From the NCBI RefSeq assembly GCF_018131005.1, contig NZ_JAFCJK010000006.1, positions 248,001 to 312,000 on the forward strand: 64,000 bases of DNA. Direction: 5' to 3'. The stretch is from Bradyrhizobium lablabi (GTDB lineage: Bacteria > Pseudomonadota > Alphaproteobacteria > Rhizobiales > Xanthobacteraceae). Below are positions 24,615 through 33,241 of this stretch, one piece after another (position 1 is the stretch's first letter; each line of letters begins with the position of its first letter). Made by a program: the position numbers and the translations under genes. Below the pieces are notes generated by a model that ran no database searches, was not told where the DNA came from, and saw nothing but the letters and a program-made list of their open reading frames with translations.

Positions 24615-25919
24615 ATGCATTTTTTGAGGACCGCACGCGCGGCCGCGACGGTGGTCGCAATCTTCACGAGCACTGCATTCGCCCAAAACAAGCCGCCGGA
24701 GATCAAGATCGGTATCGCGACATTTTTGTCGGGGCCGGCTTCGGTCTTCGGCGTGCCGGCAAAAGCGGCCGCCGAGATGATCGCGGACGATCTCAACAAG
24801 AAGGGAGGAATCGGTGGCGTCCCTGTAAAGCTCTCCTTCATAGATGAAGGCGCCGGCGGCGAGGCGCTGGTCTCGAACTACCGGCGCATGGTGCAAGATG
24901 AAAAAGTCGACGCCACATTCGCCGCCATCTCTTCCGGCAGTTGCAACCAACTCGTCCCGGTCGCCGAAGACCTCAAGGTGATGAACTTCATGTGGGATTG
25001 CGGCGCGGCTTCCATTCTCGAGACGAGGAAGTATCGCTACAATTTCCGGACCCAGGCGAACGGAACGCCGGAGATGCTCGCCGTTCTGATCTATCTGCTC
25101 AAGACCAAGCCCGACTTCAAAACGATCGCAGTCGTCAATCAGGACTATGCGTGGGGCCGCGAGAGCTGGGAGATCTTCTCCACCGCGTTGAAGGCGATGA
25201 AGCCGGACGTTCAGGTCGTGGCCGAGCTCTTTCCGAAATTCGGCGCACCCGATTATTCCACGGAAATTTCCCGCCTGCTCGCATTGCGGCCCGATGTCGT
25301 TCTCACCACCGCCTGGGGCGGCGACCTTGACACGCTGGTCCGGCAGGCGGGTCAGCGCGGCCTGTTGCAGCAATCAACATTCGTGCTGGGTATCGGTGAA
25401 TCGTCGATCCAGCGATTGGGCAAGGACCTGCCCGAGGGCCTCATTGTCGGCGCGCGAGGCGATCACTGGTTCCTGCACCCTGAAAAGCGAAATGACGCAG
25501 CCTTCAAGGCCTTTAACGAGGAGTTCAAGGCAAAGACCGGCGCCTGGCCGATCTACCCGGTCTATCACATGGCACAGGCGTTCAAGGCGCTGCAGACGAC
25601 CTATGACAAGGCGATCAAAGCCAATGGCGGCAATTGGCCCACGCGAGAGCAGGTCGTCGACGCAGCGGTCGGCACCCAGTTCGCGACCGGCTTCGGTCGG
25701 CCGGTCACGCTGAGGTCCGAGGACAATCAGGGCCTGGAAGCTCAGCTTGTCGGCGTCACCAAGTCGTTTCCGGGCTATGAGTTCAAATTGCTCGATAACA
25801 TGATGATCTTCGATCCGAAGGTGATCACCAACCCGGCAGGCATACGCTCGGTGGAGTGGCTCAAGACGCTCAAGCCGGAATTCGCCAAGATGGACGTGCC
25901 GACCTTCAAGCAGCAATAG
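24615..25919 (+). CDS. Periplasmic substrate-binding protein of second Liv-type ABC transporter
   Basis: A 434-residue receptor with a signal peptide ending STAFA before QNKPPEIKIG. Family hallmarks: IKIGIATFLSGPASVFGVPA, FIDEGAGGEALVSNYRRMVQ, IAVVNQDYAWGRESWEIF and PVYHMAQAFKALQTTYDKA. It is longer than classical LivK (about 370) because of a C-terminal extension, PKVITNPAGIRSVEWLKTL to the end. First gene of a rightward operon with two permeases, two ATPases and a DapA-family enzyme. The last partner hints at a small keto- or amino-acid-like ligand, but that is inference. Confidence 0.92.
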   Translation: MHFLRTARAAATVVAIFTSTAFAQNKPPEIKIGIATFLSGPASVFGVPAKAAAEMIADDLNKKGGIGGVPVKLSFIDEGAGGEALVSNYRRMVQDEKVDATFAAISSGSCNQLVPVAEDLKVMNFMWDCGAASILETRKYRYNFRTQANGTPEMLAVLIYLLKTKPDFKTIAVVNQDYAWGRESWEIFSTALKAMKPDVQVVAELFPKFGAPDYSTEISRLLALRPDVVLTTAWGGDLDTLVRQAGQRGLLQQSTFVLGIGESSIQRLGKDLPEGLIVGARGDHWFLHPEKRNDAAFKAFNEEFKAKTGAWPIYPVYHMAQAFKALQTTYDKAIKANGGNWPTREQVVDAAVGTQFATGFGRPVTLRSEDNQGLEAQLVGVTKSFPGYEFKLLDNMMIFDPKVITNPAGIRSVEWLKTLKPEFAKMDVPTFKQQ

Positions 25920-25929
25920 CGCTTCGATC

Positions 25930-25960
25930 CCCGTCCTCCAGCTTTGTTCCGGAGGACGGG
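25930..25960 (+). promoter_or_regulatory. Intra-operon hairpin after the binding-protein gene
   Basis: A perfect 10-base-pair stem, CCCGTCCTCC / GGAGGACGGG, with an 11-base loop, then ATTTT. It fills the 58-base gap between binding protein and livH, where a partial terminator or RNA-stabilising hairpin would keep receptor expression above that of the membrane subunits. Confidence 0.7.
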
Positions 25961-25977
25961 ATTTTCTGAAAGCCCCC

Positions 25978-26877
25978 ATGAACTCGACTCTTGCCATACT
26001 GGCCGTCCTTGACGGGATCAGTTACGCCGCCTTGGTGTTCCTGGTTTCAGTTGGGCTCAGTTTGATCTTCGGCGTATTGCGGGTCGTGAATGTCGCGCAC
26101 GGCTCGCTGTATGCCTTCGGCGCCTATCTCGCGGCGACGCTCAGCCTCAGGGTAGCGCCGGTGTCGCCGTGGCTCACCTATCCCGCGCTGCTGTTGGCTT
26201 CCATTGTGATCGGCGCCGTTTGCGGGGGTGTCATCGAGCGCTTTCTCCTGCGTCCGCTCTACGGCCGAGACGATGTCTTGCAACTCCTGATTACGTTCGC
26301 CGCCTTCATGATCATGGACAATCTGCAGCGGATGATCTGGGGCGTGCAACCAATTTTCGCCGCTGACCCTCTGAAGCTGTTGCCGAATGTCACTGTGTTC
26401 GGGGTCACCTACACGTCTTATCAGGTCATTCTGCTGCCGGCCGTAGCGCTGGCGACGCTGTTCGGGCTGCGCTACTTTCTGCGGCGAACGCTTTCAGGGG
26501 CGGTGATCCTCGCGGTCACGGAAGATCGAGAGGCGGCGACGGCTATCGGCATCGACGCACGGCGCGTCTATTTCGTGACGTTTATTATCGGCGCGAGCCT
26601 CGCGGCGCTTGGAGGCGCACTCGCCTCGCCCACCACATCACTCGTGCCCGGGATGGGCGCCGACATGATCGTGCTCTCCTTTGCGGTCGCGGCCACCGCA
26701 GGTCTCGGCCAGATCGAGGGCACCGCGCTTACCGCACTCCTGATCGGTCTGACGCGTGCCTTCGTCATCTATCTCCATCCCGAGTTCGAGGTTCTCGTTC
26801 CCTATCTGCTGATGGTGCTGGTACTTCTTGTGCGTCCGCTCGGATTGTTCGGCGCAGTGCAGGTGAGGAAGATTTGA
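25978..26877 (+). CDS. livH: LivH-type ABC permease (second operon)
   Basis: A 299-residue HAAT-family permease: LDGISYAALVFLVSVGLSLI, FGVLRVVNVAHGSLYAFGAY, and the coupling-loop segment AVTEDREAATAIGIDARRVY. It ends in VLLVRPLGLFGA, the usual LivH tail. The stop overlaps the next gene by one base (TGATG). Confidence 0.93.
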   Translation: MNSTLAILAVLDGISYAALVFLVSVGLSLIFGVLRVVNVAHGSLYAFGAYLAATLSLRVAPVSPWLTYPALLLASIVIGAVCGGVIERFLLRPLYGRDDVLQLLITFAAFMIMDNLQRMIWGVQPIFAADPLKLLPNVTVFGVTYTSYQVILLPAVALATLFGLRYFLRRTLSGAVILAVTEDREAATAIGIDARRVYFVTFIIGASLAALGGALASPTTSLVPGMGADMIVLSFAVAATAGLGQIEGTALTALLIGLTRAFVIYLHPEFEVLVPYLLMVLVLLVRPLGLFGAVQVRKI

Positions 26878-27833
26878 TGGCGGGGCGCATCAAGCCGATC
26901 ACAGCGGCCGCAGCAATCTTCTTTCTGGTCAGCGCCGTGGCGCCGCTCTTCGTATCGAGCTGGGCGACGCTGTTCGCGCTAATTCTTGCCAAGGGCGTCG
27001 TTGTGCTCGGCATCGTGCTGTTGTTGCAGGCGGGGCAGGTATCGTTCGGACATGCGATGTTCTTTGCTGTCGGCGCCTACACCGCCGCTTTCTGGGGCAG
27101 GTACGTTGGTGGCGGCGATATAGTGCTCTTTCTCGTGCTTGGAGCCATATCGTCGACTGTCTCCGGATTGATCGTTGGTCTGTTCGTGGTTCGCTACCGC
27201 GACATATTTTTTGGAATGCTGAACTTGGCATTCTCGATGGTGCTGTGGTCGCTGCTCGAGAAGATGTACCCCTACACCAACGGAGCGGACGGTATCCGTG
27301 TGGCACGTCCGAGCCTGCTCGGATTCTCGTTTACGCCCGAAACGTTCCAATACCTCATTCTCTATATAAGTCTCTTGACGGCGATCGCCGCGTTCTATGG
27401 CGTGCAACGCTATCTCGAGAGCCCGCTCGGGCACATGTTACGGGCGATCAAGTCGAATGAAACCCGGCTCGAATATCTGGGGACATCGGCGCGGCGCGTT
27501 CTGCTCGTGGGCTACGTCATCTCCGCTTTTCTGGGCGGCATCGGCGGCACGCTGGTCGCGATGATCCAGCAGATCGCGACACCCGAGTTCGGCTACTGGA
27601 CCAAGTCGGGCGAATTCGTGTTTATCGCAATTCTTGGCGGCGGGGCGCATGCGTTCGGTGCCTTTGCGGGCGCCGCGATGTTTGAGTGCGTACGCTTCTA
27701 CGCGGCCGCCCATCTGGCGGACTCCTGGCAGCTCATTCTCGGCGTCGTCCTGATCGTCATCATCCTCTATGCGCCGAACGGCCTGATCGGGCTCAGGCAG
27801 CGCTACCGTCAATCAGGTCTGGGAGGGAGTTGA
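26877..27833 (+). CDS. livM: LivM-type ABC permease (second operon)
   Basis: A 318-residue HAAT-family permease of normal length, unlike the extended copy in the first operon. LLQAGQVSFGHAMFFAVGAY and the coupling-loop RAIKSNETRLEYLGTSARRV are present; the end is YAPNGLIGLRQRY. ATG at 26877 has AGGA upstream and overlaps the livH stop; a TTG one codon earlier is less likely. Its stop overlaps the livG start (TGATG). Confidence 0.93.
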   Translation: MAGRIKPITAAAAIFFLVSAVAPLFVSSWATLFALILAKGVVVLGIVLLLQAGQVSFGHAMFFAVGAYTAAFWGRYVGGGDIVLFLVLGAISSTVSGLIVGLFVVRYRDIFFGMLNLAFSMVLWSLLEKMYPYTNGADGIRVARPSLLGFSFTPETFQYLILYISLLTAIAAFYGVQRYLESPLGHMLRAIKSNETRLEYLGTSARRVLLVGYVISAFLGGIGGTLVAMIQQIATPEFGYWTKSGEFVFIAILGGGAHAFGAFAGAAMFECVRFYAAAHLADSWQLILGVVLIVIILYAPNGLIGLRQRYRQSGLGGS

Positions 27834-28576
27834 TGGCCGGCGTATTGCTCTCCGCCAAGGGTATCAAGATTCGCTTCGGCGGCGTTGTCGCCGCGGATGG
27901 CATAGACCTGGACGTTCTCGAAGGCGAGAACCTCGCCATCATCGGGCCGAACGGCGCCGGCAAGACGACATTCCTGAATATTTCCACCGGCTATCTTCGG
28001 CCGCAGGCGGGCACCATCAACTTCCTCGGTCAGAACATCACGGCGCAGCTGCCGCGCACGATCACAAAACTCGGCATCGCTCGCGCCTTCCAGATACCCC
28101 AGCTGTTCCTCGATCAGACCGTGATGGAGAACATGCTCATCTCGGCGGCCTCGCGCCAGGGCCGCCCCTCGGGTTTCCAGGCTCTCTCACGCCTGCCGGA
28201 CGTGCCGGAGATGGAACGGCTGCTCGATCTTGTAGGTGTAAGTTCCTATGCGCAACGAAAGGCGCGAGAACTGCCGGAAGGACAACGCAAGCTCGTCGAT
28301 ATCTCCCTGGCGCTGGCCTTGAAGCCCAGACTCCTGCTGATGGACGAACCGACCTCGGGCGTCGCGTCATCCGAGAAGCTCGAGATCATGGACATTCTCA
28401 CCACCGCGCTCGCAAAGGAGAAGGTCACATCGGTCTTCGTCGAGCACGACATGGATATGGTGGAGCGCTATGCCAACCGCGTCGCGGTGTGGAATGTTGG
28501 AAAGATCCAGAAAGTGGGGACACCGGCTGAGGTTCTGGCCGATCCAAAGGTTCGAGAGCAGGTGATCGGAATATGA
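27833..28576 (+). CDS. livG: LivG-type ABC ATP-binding protein (second operon)
   Basis: A 247-residue ATPase. Walker A is GPNGAGKTTF, the signature LPEGQRKLVDISLAL, Walker B LLLMDEPTSGVAS, and the H-loop VFVEHDMDMVERYANRV. GGGAGGGAG precedes the ATG at 27833. In the signature the common LSxG reads LPEGQ, a variant seen in some HAAT ATPases. Coupled to livF by ATGA. Confidence 0.93.
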   Translation: MAGVLLSAKGIKIRFGGVVAADGIDLDVLEGENLAIIGPNGAGKTTFLNISTGYLRPQAGTINFLGQNITAQLPRTITKLGIARAFQIPQLFLDQTVMENMLISAASRQGRPSGFQALSRLPDVPEMERLLDLVGVSSYAQRKARELPEGQRKLVDISLALALKPRLLLMDEPTSGVASSEKLEIMDILTTALAKEKVTSVFVEHDMDMVERYANRVAVWNVGKIQKVGTPAEVLADPKVREQVIGI

Positions 28577-29244
28577 CACCGATGCTGAGGTTTGAGAACG
28601 TCAACGTTGCGATCGCGGACGCGCCCGTGTTGCGCAACGTCAGCTTCTCGTTGGCGCCGGGCGTGAGTGCCGCGCTTGTCGGGCGAAACGGCGCCGGCAA
28701 GACCACAACCGCGCGCACCATTATGGGCTTCACGAAAGCGATCGGCACTGTGCGCTTGGGCGGTGAAGATCTGGGACGAGTGGCGCCGCACCGCCGGCCG
28801 TCGCTTGGTCTCGGCTATGCGCCGGAGGATCGCCGGCTGTTTTCAGCTTTCAGCGTTGAGGAGAATATCCTCCTTCCAGGACGCGTCGCGAAGCTCCGTC
28901 CGGAAGAGATGCGACGACGGCTGGAGCGGGCCTATTCGGTGCTGCCCGAACTCAAGGAGTTGGCCAAGCGACCAGCGGGATCGGTCTCGGGAGGGCAAGG
29001 CAAGATGGTCGCGCTGGGCCGCGCGCTGATGCTCGGAACAAAACTTCTCATCCTGGATGAACCGTTCCAGGGACTGGCGCCTGTCCTGGCGCAGCGCTAC
29101 GCGGAAGCCCTGCGTCGGCTTCGTTCGCAGGACAGCGAGATTACTCTGCTGATTACGGAATCGAACCCGAAACTGCTCGAGACGTTCGTTGACGTAACGC
29201 TCACGATTGAAAGAGGCGAAATAGAGGACACGTCGAGCCACTAG
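28573..29244 (+). CDS. livF: LivF-type ABC ATP-binding protein (second operon)
   Basis: A 223-residue ATPase with intact Walker A GRNGAGKTTT (the lysine that is arginine in the first-operon copy), signature VSGGQGKMVALGRAL and Walker B LLILDEPFQGLAP. The H-loop region reads LLITESNPKLLETF, with Ser rather than His in the switch position; HAAT LivF subunits commonly have Gln there. Overlaps the livG stop by four bases. Confidence 0.92.
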   Translation: MTPMLRFENVNVAIADAPVLRNVSFSLAPGVSAALVGRNGAGKTTTARTIMGFTKAIGTVRLGGEDLGRVAPHRRPSLGLGYAPEDRRLFSAFSVEENILLPGRVAKLRPEEMRRRLERAYSVLPELKELAKRPAGSVSGGQGKMVALGRALMLGTKLLILDEPFQGLAPVLAQRYAEALRRLRSQDSEITLLITESNPKLLETFVDVTLTIERGEIEDTSSH

Positions 29245-29320
29245 AGCTGCAAACGAGCCGTTCGCTGTTCGGCCGAGGAATGATAGTATTTTGCCGGTGG
29301 ACTTTTGAAGGAGACGACAT

Positions 29321-30283
29321 ATGGGCCGCCATCCCGATTTCGTGCCTAAAGGCGTAATTCCCGCAGTACTGCTGCCATTCCATGACGACCTGTCGATCGA
29401 CGAGAAGAGCTTCAGGGTTCACTTGCGGGATGTCGCGACGGTAGACGGGCTCTCGGCGATCACGGTCAACGCTCATTCCACCGAGGTCGCCTCCTGCACG
29501 AGGGAGGAGCAGCGTCGTATCATGGAGATCGCCGGCGAGGAAGTCGGCAACTCCTTGCCGATCGTGCACGGCGTGTGGGCCGACGGCAGCCTGGAGGCGG
29601 CACGAATCGCGCGGGAAGCCCAGGCCGGCGGAGCCTCGGCGCTGCTGGTGTTTCCGCCGGCTCCGTTTGCGCTTGGCCAGTCGCTTCAAATGGTGCTGGC
29701 CCATTTCAAGACCATCAGCGATGCGTCCGACTTGCCGCTGATCGTTTTTCAGTATCCGTTGGCTACGGGACAAGGCTATTCGGCGGCGACGCTGGAGCGA
29801 TTATTTGACGAGGTGCCCACGATCCGCGCGATCAAGGATTGGACTCCGCTGGTGCCTCAGCATGAGAGTCAGATCAGAGCACTGCAAAGCCGCAAGCGTC
29901 CTGTCCACGTACTGTCTACCAACAGTGCGTGGCTCCTAAGTTCGCTGGTTCTTGGATGCGATGGCTTGCTGTCCGGTAGCGGCAGCGTCATTGCCAACCT
30001 TCAGGCGGCGCTCTTTCACGCAGTGCAGGCCAACGATCTTGCGGAAGCTCGCCGGATCAATGACCGGATTTATCCAATCGCACGGGTATTCTATGCCGAT
30101 CCATTCGTCGACATGCACAACCGCATGAAAGAGGCGCTGGTGCTGCTCGGCAAGTTGCCACGTGCCGTCGTTCGCCCGCCTTTGGTCAAGATTACAGCCG
30201 CGGAAATTGCACGAATCCGGGATGCGCTCGTGGAAGCGGGCCTGCTCGACACCGGCGCGGCACTGGGACGAAGCGCTGCGTAG
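29321..30283 (+). CDS. Dihydrodipicolinate synthase/N-acetylneuraminate lyase family protein
   Basis: A 320-residue class I aldolase/lyase of the DapA superfamily. The Schiff-base lysine is Lys172 in IRAIKDW, the catalytic tyrosine Tyr145 in FQYPLATG. AITVNAHSTEVASCTREEQR replaces the usual GTTGE(S/H)xTLT motif, so it is not a true DapA. Members of this group act on keto acids such as 4-hydroxy-2-oxo compounds, sugar-acid derivatives or dipicolinate precursors. AAGGAG lies 8 bases before the ATG. It follows the ABC operon by 76 bases on the same strand, which suggests that it processes the imported compound. Confidence 0.85.
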   Translation: MGRHPDFVPKGVIPAVLLPFHDDLSIDEKSFRVHLRDVATVDGLSAITVNAHSTEVASCTREEQRRIMEIAGEEVGNSLPIVHGVWADGSLEAARIAREAQAGGASALLVFPPAPFALGQSLQMVLAHFKTISDASDLPLIVFQYPLATGQGYSAATLERLFDEVPTIRAIKDWTPLVPQHESQIRALQSRKRPVHVLSTNSAWLLSSLVLGCDGLLSGSGSVIANLQAALFHAVQANDLAEARRINDRIYPIARVFYADPFVDMHNRMKEALVLLGKLPRAVVRPPLVKITAAEIARIRDALVEAGLLDTGAALGRSAA

Positions 30284-30492
30284 GGGCGACGGGTAGCCAA
30301 GCGGCCCAAGGAGCGTTGGGTGCAGGCGCTGTATTTTGGAACACCAGTTCCCTGTTCGCTCAGCGCAAAGACAAGGAAAGCACTTTCCAGGCGGAACTTA
30401 CTGAACATCCGTTCAAGAAAGTTTCTTTGCTGTTCCTGCAACGTGAGCCGCCAGCGGGTGTTGGTCTCCTGTAAATAGCGAAGGAGGAACAC

Positions 30493-30732
30493 ATGCGAAA
30501 GCTCACTTGCGCACTCGCGGCGGCAGCGACGCTTGCGATCGGGGCTCCGACCCTCGCTAACGCTGCGGGCATCGGCGTCTACATTGGCGGCGAACGCGGC
30601 TACTATGGCGACCGGTACGATGGACCGCGTGCGCGGTTCTACGAGCATGATCGCGGGTGGCACCGTGGATGGTATCATCACGGCTATGGTGATCGCGGCG
30701 TCGTAATACGTCGCCATCATTGGGACGATTAA
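30493..30732 (+). CDS. Small secreted Gly/Tyr/His/Arg-rich protein
   Basis: A 79-residue protein with a clear signal peptide (MRKLTCALAAAATLAIG, cleavage after ANA near residue 24) and a short mature part rich in Y, G, H, R and D (YYGDRYDGPRARFYEHDRG, WHRGWYHHGYGDRG). AAGGAGG lies 6 bases before the ATG. Similar small exported proteins are frequent in Bradyrhizobium; no function is known to me. The His-rich tail could bind metal, which is speculation. A strong terminator follows. Confidence 0.8.
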   Translation: MRKLTCALAAAATLAIGAPTLANAAGIGVYIGGERGYYGDRYDGPRARFYEHDRGWHRGWYHHGYGDRGVVIRRHHWDD

Positions 30733-30766
30733 CTTCTCGCGATCGAACGACACTCGCTGGGAAAAT

Positions 30767-30794
30767 GGGAGGCCCCGCTCCGGTGGGGCCTCCC
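30767..30794 (+). terminator. Strong hairpin with UNCG-class tetraloop
   Basis: GGGAGGCCCC pairs perfectly with GGGGCCTCCC; a G-T and a C-G pair close a TCCG tetraloop, giving a 12-pair stem of the very stable C(UNCG)G class. TTCCAATTT follows. It lies 35 bases after the stop of the small secreted protein. Confidence 0.75.
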
Positions 30795-31098
30795 TTCCAA
30801 TTTAGATAGTCTGCGTCGCTGCGCTTTCGCAGCCTCAGTGCGGGCTAGGTCAGACTGTAGGGCGGACGCTACGGATCGCGGCCGATCCCGCCCCTTCCAC
30901 CTCATTGGGCGTTGATGTAGCCTCATTGACGAGCGCAGCAGGGTGTCGGAGTTCGATTTCATTAGCAGGCCGTCGCCTCGGCAGGTTTGCCTCTGCAATG
31001 ATTTGACTCGTGCCTGTGACCGCGGCCAGTGGTGCAGCAATCTGTATGGAGCCGCTTTCCGCCCAGTGACACAAAGGCGTTCTCTTGGGAGTATTGTG

Positions 31099-31950
31099 AT
31101 GCGTCGCCTTCTTCTGTTTGTGGTCGCCATGGCCTGCTTCGGCGACGTCGCTTCGGCCCAAAGTCTGGAAGGGCGGCTCAAGCAGATCAGCGAAACCAAG
31201 GTCGTAAAGCTCGCGCACCGATCTGACGCAAAGCCGTTTTCCTTTGTGAACGCCCAGGGACAGCCAGACGGCTATACCGTCGATCTCTGCAAATCTGTCG
31301 TCCATTCCCTCGAGCTGCAACTCGGTACCAAGCTTGCGATCACGTGGGTGCCTGTCGACACCCAAAGCCGGTTTGATGCAATTGCCGCCGGGTTGGCCGA
31401 CATGGAGTGCGGCTCATCTACGGTTTCGTTTGAGCGGATGAAAAAGGTTGATTTTTCGAGCTTCACTTTCATGGAGAATACCGGTGCGCTGGTTCGAACA
31501 ACTTCCGGAATTGTCAGCGTTGCGGGCCTGGGCAGCAAGAAGATTGCCGTAATTGCCGGAACGACAAACGAAATCGCGATCAATAAGGAATTGCAGCGAC
31601 GGCAGCTTCAGGCTTCGCTGGTGCTGGTCAAGGACCGGCAGGAGGGGATGGCATCGCTGGACAGCGGTGCGGTCGATGCATTTGTCAGCGATAAGCTCTT
31701 GCTGGTCGGCGCCAGGAATGCCGATGAGTCGACCTATGAGCTGCTTCCGGAGAATTTGTCTTATGAACCCTATGCCATAGCCTTACCACGCGGCGAATCG
31801 GCCTTTCGAGTTGCCGTCAACAAGGGCCTCTCCCAACTCTACACCAGTCCCGAAATTCTCGACATTTATCTGAAATGGTTCTCCGCGATAGGTCCGCGTC
31901 CCGATCTTCTGCGTGCGGCAGTCTATATTTTCGGCACTTTTCCCGAGTAA
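31099..31950 (+). CDS. Amino-acid-type periplasmic binding protein (SBP family 3)
   Basis: A 283-residue receptor. The start at 31099 has GGGAG 8 bases upstream and gives a signal peptide MRRLLLFVVAMACFGDVASA. The mature part shows the polar-amino-acid receptor pattern: FSFVNAQGQPDGYTVDLC, RFDAIAAGLADMECGSSTVS, ERMKKVDFSSF, and LDSGAVDAFVSDKLLLVG. It resembles glutamate/aspartate receptors (GltI-like). No permease or ATPase is adjacent, so it is an orphan receptor or works with a distant transporter. Confidence 0.88.
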   Translation: MRRLLLFVVAMACFGDVASAQSLEGRLKQISETKVVKLAHRSDAKPFSFVNAQGQPDGYTVDLCKSVVHSLELQLGTKLAITWVPVDTQSRFDAIAAGLADMECGSSTVSFERMKKVDFSSFTFMENTGALVRTTSGIVSVAGLGSKKIAVIAGTTNEIAINKELQRRQLQASLVLVKDRQEGMASLDSGAVDAFVSDKLLLVGARNADESTYELLPENLSYEPYAIALPRGESAFRVAVNKGLSQLYTSPEILDIYLKWFSAIGPRPDLLRAAVYIFGTFPE

Positions 31951-32203
31951 GCCCATCTATCTCGTTTATTGATGTCTTGAACAAAGAGGGGAGTCTGCGT
32001 CACGCAGTACACATGCGAGGTTGCCTGCGAAGTCGCTGCTGTCGGTAACGAAAACCGCCATCGCATCCAAGAAGTGGGGTGGATCGTTCGGTCGGTAGTG
32101 ATGTCGCAGCGACTTGTTACGCGCACGATAGTTACAAAAGGCGTTGCTGGCGATGCGGGACGATGTTAACTTTTCTTTAGCATCGCAAGAGGCGGTCCGT
32201 TCG

Positions 32204-32692
32204 ATGACCCTTCGCGCACCTTCGATAGTTGCAGTCTTGTCGGCTCGTTTCGCGATCTTTTGGAGCGTTTGGCTCATGATCGCAGGTTGGAAGAAGGAAG
32301 ATCTTCCAGTGGGCTTGGCGAGTGCTGCGCTCGCGCTGTGGATCAGCGTGTCGCTTTTGCCGCCAACTGTGATGCATCCACGGTTTGCCCCGCTTGCCAG
32401 GCTCGTCCTTCGCTTCCTGACCAATTCGGTCCTTGCGGGCTGGGATGTCGCGCGGCGTGCGCTCAGGCCGCGTCTTGATTTGCGTCCAGGCTTTGTCGCC
32501 GTTCCCTTTGGCTTGCCGGCTGGCACCGTGCGCGATGCGTTTCTCGTTTATCAGAGCCTGCAACCGGGAACGTCGCCGACAAGCGCGGAAGGCGAAACGC
32601 TTCAACTGCATTGCCTTGATGTTTCGCAACCGATCGAGGCCTCCATGGCCGAGGATGACGCCCTGTTCAAGAGGGCGATCGGCCATGAATGA
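32204..32692 (+). CDS. mrpE: Mrp-type cation/proton antiporter subunit E
   Basis: A 162-residue membrane protein of the MnhE/PhaE family with N-terminal hydrophobic segments (FAIFWSVWLMIAGW, LASAALALWISVSLLPP) and a cytoplasmic C-terminal domain (GTSPTSAEGETLQLHCLDVS). An in-frame ATG at 32153 would give a longer N-terminus; 32204 fits the family length. First gene of the Mrp-like operon, overlapping mrpF by 8 bases. Confidence 0.85.
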   Translation: MTLRAPSIVAVLSARFAIFWSVWLMIAGWKKEDLPVGLASAALALWISVSLLPPTVMHPRFAPLARLVLRFLTNSVLAGWDVARRALRPRLDLRPGFVAVPFGLPAGTVRDAFLVYQSLQPGTSPTSAEGETLQLHCLDVSQPIEASMAEDDALFKRAIGHE

Positions 32693-32957
32693 ATTGCTTC
32701 TCGTAGCGGCGTTCTTTGTCGTTTTTACGGTGACGGTCGGGCTCGCCCGCGTCCTGCCCGGAGCGGACGATGTGGAAAGACTGATGGCGGTTCAGTTGCT
32801 GGGTACAGGCGGGATCGCCGCGCTGCTCATGATAGCCTACGCAACGGATGTGCCCGGCATCGAGGATGTCGCGCTCGGTCTTGCCTTGCTGGCCGCTCTC
32901 GCAGCCATCGCGTTCGTCAATTTGCTCGACGCAGACCAGGGAGACGCTGGGGCGTGA
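32685..32957 (+). CDS. mrpF: Mrp-type antiporter subunit F
   Basis: A 90-residue protein with three TM helices, as in MnhF/PhaF: LLLVAAFFVVFTVTVGLARV, then LGTGGIAALLMIAYAT and ALGLALLAALAAIAFVNLL. PGADDVERLMAVQ matches the short conserved stretch after TM1. It overlaps mrpE upstream and mrpG downstream (GTGA). Confidence 0.88.
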   Translation: MNELLLVAAFFVVFTVTVGLARVLPGADDVERLMAVQLLGTGGIAALLMIAYATDVPGIEDVALGLALLAALAAIAFVNLLDADQGDAGA

Positions 32958-33241
32958 CCGGGCTTCTTCACCTCCTTAGCGTCGCCGCCATCGGTGCCGG
33001 CACGTTTTTCTTCTTCACCGGGACGGTTGCTCTGTTGCGTTTTCCTGACTCGCTCACCCGCCTTCATGCCTTGACCAAGGCCGACAATCTCGGCCTCGGC
33101 CTCGTCGTCTTCGGCCTGATACTACGGGCCGAGACCGCGCTGTCGGCGCTGAAGCTGATCGTCATTTGGGCTTTGGTGCTGCTTTCCGGCGCATCGACCG
33201 CGCAATTGATAGGTCGCGCGCTGAGGCGAGTTCGCGAATGA
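32954..33241 (+). CDS. mrpG: Mrp-type antiporter subunit G
   Basis: A 95-residue MnhG/PhaG protein with three TM helices. The family motif LLRFPDSLTRLHALTKADNLG is nearly exact as remembered. Starts with GTG at 32954; the stop overlaps the next start (ATGA). Confidence 0.92.
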   Translation: MTGLLHLLSVAAIGAGTFFFFTGTVALLRFPDSLTRLHALTKADNLGLGLVVFGLILRAETALSALKLIVIWALVLLSGASTAQLIGRALRRVRE

